DNA from: Symsagittifera roscoffensis
Taxonomy: Eukaryota > Xenacoelomorpha > Acoela > Convolutidae
Direction of reading: 5' to 3'
Length of the DNA: 64,000 bases
Assembly: GCF_963678635.1 (NCBI RefSeq)
Contig: NC_087064.1
Location: forward strand, 12,555,989-12,619,988
Shown: positions 58,433 to 64,000 of the stretch, one piece after another
Numbering within the stretch: position 1 is the first letter of the stretch
Layout: every line of letters begins with the position of its first letter
Made by a program: the position numbers and the translations under genes
Notes under the pieces: model-generated
What the model saw: only the letters and a program-made list of their open reading frames with translations
What the model was told of the DNA's origin: nothing
The model's database searches: none

Positions 58433-61054
58433 CGTGGGCAAAAAAAATTATTATTTTGAGACTGAAAAGCGGTGGTATGGGGTTGTTCTATAATTTGTTC
58501 ATATGTATTTTCATCTAGTGGATGGTGTGTCATTATATGTTGAATGGGACTTTGTGATATGGTTGGTCTAAAATGTGGATTATGTGTTATTGCTAAATTT
58601 CGAAAATTTCGTGGGACTAGTGATAGTGGATGGTTATGTGGTAGGGGTGGTAACTGTGGTGCTGTAGGCGTTATGTCTACATTGTTATGTTCTTCGTCGT
58701 ATGTGTTCTGTCTTGTTGCTATTTTTGTGTTGTATTCTTTTATTTGTGAGTCTAAAAGAATTTTGTTTATTGATGATGAAAAAATTCCAAAAATCCTGCA
58801 AATAGTATGCGTGCTACACTTGCTTGTCTATTTACTTGTGTGTGTATAGCGCATGTATTATAGATTCCTTTTAAAAGCGAAAAAAGAAATCCTATAAAGT
58901 TAAACATTGCGTATAAAATAGTTAATTTTTCTAAGATGTAGTAGAGCCATCCTAGAAAATCGAGAATTTCATTTTTTAGTGTAACAAAGCTAAAAATATT
59001 TATAGGTGAAATATCTTGTGGTCTATATTTTTCACCGTTTAGATATATATAGTCTTTAATGTCTTTAAAATATCCGCTATAGTCTTGTGTATAAATATCT
59101 GCAAATCCTGCGGTTTCGGCAAGTTTGCGTAAGTTTTGGTCAATTGATTGTCTTTGTATAGTGTCCATTTGTGTTAATAATTCTTGGAATTGTTGTGTTC
59201 TAATGTGATGTTGGATATCGGATTTTGAATATATTCCAATTGATTGTAGGTCAATATTTGGGTTTCGAGCAATAGCTCTGATGCTTTCAGGTGAAAATTT
59301 TTTGAGTGATTGCCTTAATGTGGGATATGGGGTAAGAAGGTAATATTTATCTTCATCAGGGTTCAGTTGAACTACATTGTGGCTATTTTCTGATCCACAT
59401 GGGACTGCGGTATCCCAAAAATAGGTTCGTTTTGAAAGCGTGTCAACGAAATGTACTTTATTCTTATAAAAGATAGGGATTCTTTTATAGCATCGTTTAT
59501 CTTCAAAAACATATAGTGGTGATACTTTTTTGGTACAGGTATAAAACCATAAAATGTTTCCTTCATAGTCTAAAAAATTTGATCTATTTCCTGATAGTAA
59601 ATATCCTGCGTAGGGTATTTTTAATACTGCTAGTGCAAGTGATTGTAGGATTTGTGTCCTTTCTAATTCGCATAGTTGGTGAAGTGTTTCTAATTCAGAG
59701 AGTGACATTTCTTGAAAAATTCGGCTAATTGTGTAGTCTAATTTCATATCTAGGTGAATATCATAGTGGATGTTACCGAAATATGTACTATTCATTAGTG
59801 ATAGTTCTTGTAAACGTGTGCTTCTAGTGTTATGGGGCTTTAGATGTCCACCAGGTTGACTTTTACTTTTTTGAAAATCAACTGGTATATATGATGTTCC
59901 TTCGTTTATGGGGTGACTTGTGGCGTATGGGTCGATTTTTACTTTTCCAGTGGTCATGTCGAATCCTTTTTCGTATTCAACTAATATCTCGGAGTATTGT
60001 GTTTTGTGAAGTGGATTTCTGTATTTACATGCAAGTTCTGTTTCTTGATATATTTGAAAACGTGTCAATTTATTTTCTATATTGTGTATGTTTCTAAAAT
60101 TTGAACTTTGTCTTCGTGATGGATGGACTTGTTCATATGGAATTGATTGTATAAAATATTTTTCGTGAAATTTTATCATACGAGCATGTATTTTTGCTAC
60201 TTGAAATGTTGTACATGTGTCTTCGGGGAACCAAACAATTGTTGCTTGTGTTCGTGTTGTAGGGTCACAATAGCCTTGATCGTTTTTACAAGGTAATCTA
60301 ATTCCTTGATAGATCATGGTGTTGTCAGATAAATCGCGTGTGAGTTGTATTTTTTCGAGTTGTATTTTCCAATCGAAAAACATGATTTCTTGATATCCTT
60401 TATTTTTTGTGTCTGCTTTGCAGTTTGATGGGTCATTTATACCAATGTACCAATGTGTGGTATCCAGTGTTTATCGTGTATATCATAAGTTAATCTTCCG
60501 TGTGCGCCGTTGTATGGGTATTTTTCATCTAATTTTATATGTCCTTGATATCTTTCAAGTTCTGCTTGATGTACAGAATCTGCAAAAACTTGGAAATATA
60601 CTAATTTTCTATCTGTGTTTTTATTTCTTGTGATATTGAGTCTTAGTAACTCGTTTTTACAATCTTCGGGATTGAGATGTAAAAGTCGTTCGATATTACT
60701 TTGGTAGAATGATTCGTGGTCAAGTCGGTTTTTATTTCCATTTGAGACTTGTGAACAATGTACTTTCTTTTCGGAAAATGTTGCTGTGAATTTATATCCT
60801 ATAACTGTTGTTGCTCGGGCTTTTGAATAAAGTGTCGCTTTTACATTTGTTGTTTCTATGGCTTGTGGTTCTGTTTCGCATTGTGATACTTGATTTATTG
60901 CATATTTGTGGAGTGTTTTTTGTTCGTTTTCTTCACAATCGTAATGTGTTACTAATAAATCTTGGGGTCCTGTGCGGGGGGAAGGGTTTATGTTTTCATT
61001 TGAGGTTATTAGAAAAAGGAGTTGGAGAAAAATTAAAATTTTTAGAATATACAT
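58429..61054 (-). pseudogene. envelope glycoprotein gene of the retroelement, frame-broken
   Basis: Three consecutive pieces in different frames. Piece 1, 61054-60437 (205 codons), starts with a hydrophobic signal peptide (YILKILIFLQLLFLITSNEN), has several Cys and NxS/T sites, and contains ATG 13 nt before the end of the preceding ORF. Piece 2, about 60470-58767, is a Cys-containing ectodomain with a hydrophobic C-terminal segment (WLYYILEKLTILYAMFNFIG) typical of a membrane anchor. Piece 3, about 58800-58429, is a cytoplasmic-tail frame with PTAP and PPLP. The breaks are short overlaps near 60440-60475 and near 58790 and look like small indels. Errantivirus-like Ty3/Gypsy elements carry env here. 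The fold class (possibly class III) is not shown by sequence alone. Confidence 0.6.
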
Positions 61055-62217
61055 GTGTATGACAATCCTGAGTATGGGTTATAAAATGTGATGTAACCAA
61101 TTGTCTTTTTGGTATATCTGTCGTATTTGTATATCACTTCAGTTGTTATAAACGGTGGTGGTAGGGATTGAGCTGTTATATTTGGTGGGTTTAATGGATA
61201 GGGATGTTGAGTAATGTTGTTTAATTTAACCGTGATTTCGAATTTTAATTGTAGACTATTTCGTTGGAGTATTTGGATGTTATGATCACGAATGTCTTCG
61301 TGAATGTCTTGTCTATATTGTAGTCTATTTAGTGCCCAGTCGTGGAGTCGGTTACTTTCAGGGTGTTGTCCAAATAATGGTGGAGGTGCTGTGAATGTAT
61401 TCCAGTCTAGTCTTAAAGGAATATTTGTTGATGATTGTTCTCGATATCTAGCGTCGAGGTTATTTGGGAAATTTAAGTTAAAAGGCGGTGGTGAAATCTG
61501 ACTGATTGATGGTGTTGATGGTAGTGATAATGTTTCTGGTAGTGATGAGGATGTTGTCGTATCCGTAGAAATATCTATTGGATCATTGATTAAATTTGGT
61601 TCACCTTGTGTGAATGAATGTGTTGTCCAATATGGTAGTCGTGATGTTTGGTTTGTAGGGTTAAAGGGATTTTCACGTATTTGTTCAGATGTTGGTGTTG
61701 AACCTAAGTAATCTGAGGGTAGGCTTGAGGTGCTACGTTGTGAAAGAAGCGGAGGGGTTTCTGGTAATATACCGATGGGGTTTTCTGGAGTACTTTGTGA
61801 TGGGGATTGAGGTATATCAAAATGAACTCGGGGAGTTTGAAAATTTCTGTTTCGTCGAGGATGTATAATTTGTCTATTTATTTCGACTGTATTTTGGTTT
61901 TGACTAGGATTTCGTATTCTACTTAATTCTTGTGGTAGTGTTGGGTATAAGTTATATGTTGGTTCGCTTAAAGGTGCTTGTCGTTGAACTGGTTCTAGTG
62001 GTTCAGATAAGCGAGCGTGTCGTTCTTCAAAGGTATATGGGTTATCTTGAAAAGAAATTCGTGTGGATGTTTGGGGGTTTTGGGTATTTGAAGATGGTGT
62101 TGGGTTATCTTGGGATGATGTCGGTGAAGACTGACTGAGTGATTGTTGGTTAGCAATTTTTGATGGCTTTTTATTTATTCTTTCAGTGGAAAAATTTATG
62201 TTTATTATAGTATTCTT
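61042..62217 (-). CDS. ATG-less Pro/Ser/Thr-rich ORF of retroelement (391 codons)
   Basis: Open from the codon after a TAA at 62218-62220 to a TAA at 61042-61044, with no ATG in frame. The first ~265 codons are rich in Ser, Pro, Thr, Gln and Asn (low complexity). The last ~125 look folded: NRLHDWALNRLQYRQDIHED, then LKFEITVKLNNITQHPYPLN, ending GYITFYNPYSGLSYTC. Starting without ATG suggests a spliced or frameshifted start. The small membrane ORF at 62371-62183 overlaps its beginning in another frame. Its end overlaps the env ATG by 13 nt. No family recognised; possibly a structural or matrix-like protein. Confidence 0.55.
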   Translation of the reverse strand, partial: KNTIININFSTERINKKPSKIANQQSLSQSSPTSSQDNPTPSSNTQNPQTSTRISFQDNPYTFEERHARLSEPLEPVQRQAPLSEPTYNLYPTLPQELSRIRNPSQNQNTVEINRQIIHPRRNRNFQTPRVHFDIPQSPSQSTPENPIGILPETPPLLSQRSTSSLPSDYLGSTPTSEQIRENPFNPTNQTSRLPYWTTHSFTQGEPNLINDPIDISTDTTTSSSLPETLSLPSTPSISQISPPPFNLNFPNNLDARYREQSSTNIPLRLDWNTFTAPPPLFGQHPESNRLHDWALNRLQYRQDIHEDIRDHNIQILQRNSLQLKFEITVKLNNITQHPYPLNPPNITAQSLPPPFITTEVIYKYDRYTKKTIGYITFYNPYSGLSYTCIF

Positions 62218-62371
62218 TTAGAAAAAGAATTAGGAGGATTGTTGCTAGGGCGAATGTGATGATTGCTTTCTTTATACATTTGCATATTGTCAAGATGAGG
62301 GATGATAGAAATGTTATAAAAATTACAAATAGTACAAAAATATCTGTTCTACTAAAAATGGTTCGTATCAT
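62183..62371 (-). CDS. small two-TM membrane ORF
   Basis: 62 codons from ATG. Two hydrophobic stretches (DIFVLFVIFITFLSSLILTI and ITFALATILLILFLKEYY) are separated by a Cys/Lys hinge (CKCIKKA). It overlaps the start of the ATG-less ORF by 35 nt. It could be a separate small membrane protein, or the N-terminal anchor of the next frame joined by a +1 shift or splice. In AT-rich DNA a hydrophobic ORF of this size can arise by chance. Confidence 0.35.
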   Translation of the reverse strand: MIRTIFSRTDIFVLFVIFITFLSSLILTICKCIKKAIITFALATILLILFLKEYYNKHKFFH

Positions 62372-63173
62372 TTAGATAAGTTTTGTGAATCGTACCTGTG
62401 GATATAGTCAATAGCTTTTGAAAGCTGGAGGTATAGTTCAAATATGGAATAGAAAATTTAAAAAATATTGCAAAAAATGATTAAGATTATTACAAAAGAT
62501 TCAAAGGTATCAAAAAGAAATATGATTAAAAGTTTAAATATCGTTAAAAAGTTTATGAGAATGTTTAGAATTATGTTGACTGGTCGAGAGAAGAGCATTT
62601 AAGAAATGGCTTCTCGATCGAATATTTTTTGTTGTTTGAGGCAATTTTCAAGTGTGGTCGAATTATTTATTGGTTTTTTGACAAGTGGGTTGAGTTTTGT
62701 GAAAAATTGTTGGGGGCGAATTTTATGGTTATCGGGATGTCTTCTTTGTCTTTATTTTTATTGGTCAAGTGATCTGGGGTATTTTTGAGATTTTTATACT
62801 TTAGGCTAATTAAATTGGTCGTTCTTTTACTTTAGGCTAATTTAACATATTTGTTTGGGGGGTGTTTGAGATCGGATTTGGGGAAATATTGTTGATCTTT
62901 GGGTTATTAGATAAGGGAGGGTTATGATATTATGGTGGTATTTATTTTAGTTGTCCAGTTGGAGTGGTTTGCTTATTTTTGACCTGGAGGTCGCAAAGTT
63001 ATAGTTATAGATATGCCTGGAGTTTAATATCGTTCGTCTAGTTGGAAGGTGACGGATTGGATGAATCCTATTGGCTAATTTTGAACTAGAATCGTTGCTT
63101 CTTTGTCAGCATGTTATTTTGAAAAATGAAAGTTCAAAATATTTCAGAGGTGCAAAGATTATGAAATATAAAA
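62372..63173. other. noncoding gap between pol and downstream ORFs
   Basis: About 800 bp on the element's coding strand with no long ORF. It is a plausible place for the splice acceptor of a subgenomic (env-type) RNA, but no site stands out. CTTTAGGCTAATT is repeated at about 62798 and 62829. Confidence 0.4.
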
Positions 63174-64000
63174 TTAAAGTTGTTTTTGAAATTCGACTTT
63201 CTTTAATATTTTAGACTGTGGAATGAATGTTTTATAGTTTTTACGTGGTTGATTTCTAAGTCGTGATGACTCTCCCTGTTCTGATTTGTCGATTTGTTCT
63301 TGGGGTATTATTTTTTCTGTCAATTTTTTATTTTTTCTTTCTTTTTGAGGTATATTTTGATCTAGCTTTTTTGTATTAATTTTCGTTATAGTTGATTTTT
63401 TATTTTGGTTTTCGAGATGAATGTCATGTTGTTCTTTTGTTTTATTCTCCGTATGTGGTGGGGTATTTTGAATAATTTTTAAACCTGTGAAAGAATATAA
63501 TTGAGTTAGTTCGCGTAGTGCGTATTCTTTTGGGTAATAAGGTAATAGGTTGTTTCGGTGTTGAACAATTTCTTTTTTGTTTGAGTCGGTAATTTTATAT
63601 GTGACATCAGTGGGTTTGGCAATTATTTGGTATGGTCCTTTTCGAAGGTGTTGTAATTTTTTAGAGATTCCTTTTTCAGTGTTAAAATTGGGTATTAAAT
63701 CAAATGTTCCAATTTTTAAATCGGAGGCTGGTGTAAAGCGTGAATTTATTTGTTCATTAATGTTTTGTCTTTGTAACAACTTTTTGTTACTTTTTGGTAA
63801 ATTTCATTGTGTTTTTTATCTCTGTTTAAAATCCATTCGGTGTGTGTACCGGAGGCTAATTTAAGAATTTGTAGGTGATGAAAATGATCTTCATCGTGTG
63901 TATGTAAAGGTAAGTTGTAACAAATTGATTCTTTATTCGGTTGACAATAACTTTGTGCATTTTTATGAGAGTTTGCTGTAAACATAATTGGTTTGCGTGG
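63174..64000 (-). pseudogene. Pol polyprotein 3' end: integrase C-terminal region of a Ty3/Gypsy-like element
   Basis: Runs in from beyond the window. 63985-63746 reads RKPIMFTANSHKN... and LPLHTHDEDHFHHLQ, the linker after the integrase catalytic core. A one-frame change near 63750-63785 leads into 63779-63174, which contains LRKGPYQIIAKPTDVTYKI and VQHRNNLLPYYP, the GPY/F module of Ty3/Gypsy integrases that binds DNA during insertion. A basic tail rich in Lys, Gln and Glu follows. The upstream catalytic domains are outside. The frame break lies in A-rich sequence, so it could be mutation or a sequencing error. Confidence 0.75.

Overview
This is nuclear DNA of an animal, with no bacterial or phage content. 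The evidence is two spliced metazoan genes (OSCP1 and a Shaw-type voltage-gated K+ channel) with GC-rich exons, AT-rich introns and GT-AG junctions plus one GC-AG junction, together with tRNA-derived SINE-like repeats, a hAT transposon, MITE-like elements and a Ty3/Gypsy element carrying an envelope gene. The phylum cannot be fixed from sequence alone. An invertebrate is likely: the channel matches insect-type Shaw, and env-bearing Ty3/Gypsy elements are common in invertebrates.

Layout. 1-15753: a 6.29-kb unit repeated head to tail 2.5 times. Each full unit carries, on the minus strand, a decayed copy of an unfamiliar multi-domain gene (SET, two C2H2 fingers, SGNH/GDSL-like hydrolase), on the plus strand the last two exons of a SPIN90/NCKIPSD-like gene, and an 84-bp minisatellite. 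15754-31760: a second tandem array of about 4.4-4.6 kb units built from further copies of the SET/C2H2 gene ('gene Y'), a second unknown spliced gene ('gene X') and arrays of about 118-bp repeats. One unit holds an 811-bp hAT insertion with a perfect 8-bp target duplication; sister units show the unoccupied site. 31770-35436: foldback (palindromic) elements inside a 1,545-bp tandem duplication. 35437-38145: AT-rich spacer.

38146-42876: complete eight-exon OSCP1 gene (+), with SINE-like and MITE-like insertions in intron 2. 42877-49438: convergent intergenic region with SINE and MITE remnants. 49439-52639: the 3' four exons of a Shaw/Kv3 channel gene (-), covering S2 to the C-terminus. The T1 and S1 exons are not seen and should lie upstream, beyond the retroelement. 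About 54630-64000: the 3' part of a large Ty3/Gypsy-like element on the minus strand.

The retroelement is the most unusual block. After the integrase C-terminus (GPY/F module) come about 6.5 kb with a chain of ORFs: a small membrane protein, a 391-codon Pro/Ser/Thr-rich frame with no ATG, a broken envelope glycoprotein gene with a PTAP motif in its tail frame, and a roughly 600-codon frame of unknown function. Adjacent frames overlap by a few bases (13 nt, then ATGA), which suggests coupled translation. The SET-C2H2-SGNH family and gene X are the other candidates for something not previously described. Both arrays look young (copies nearly identical), yet nearly all coding copies carry breaks.
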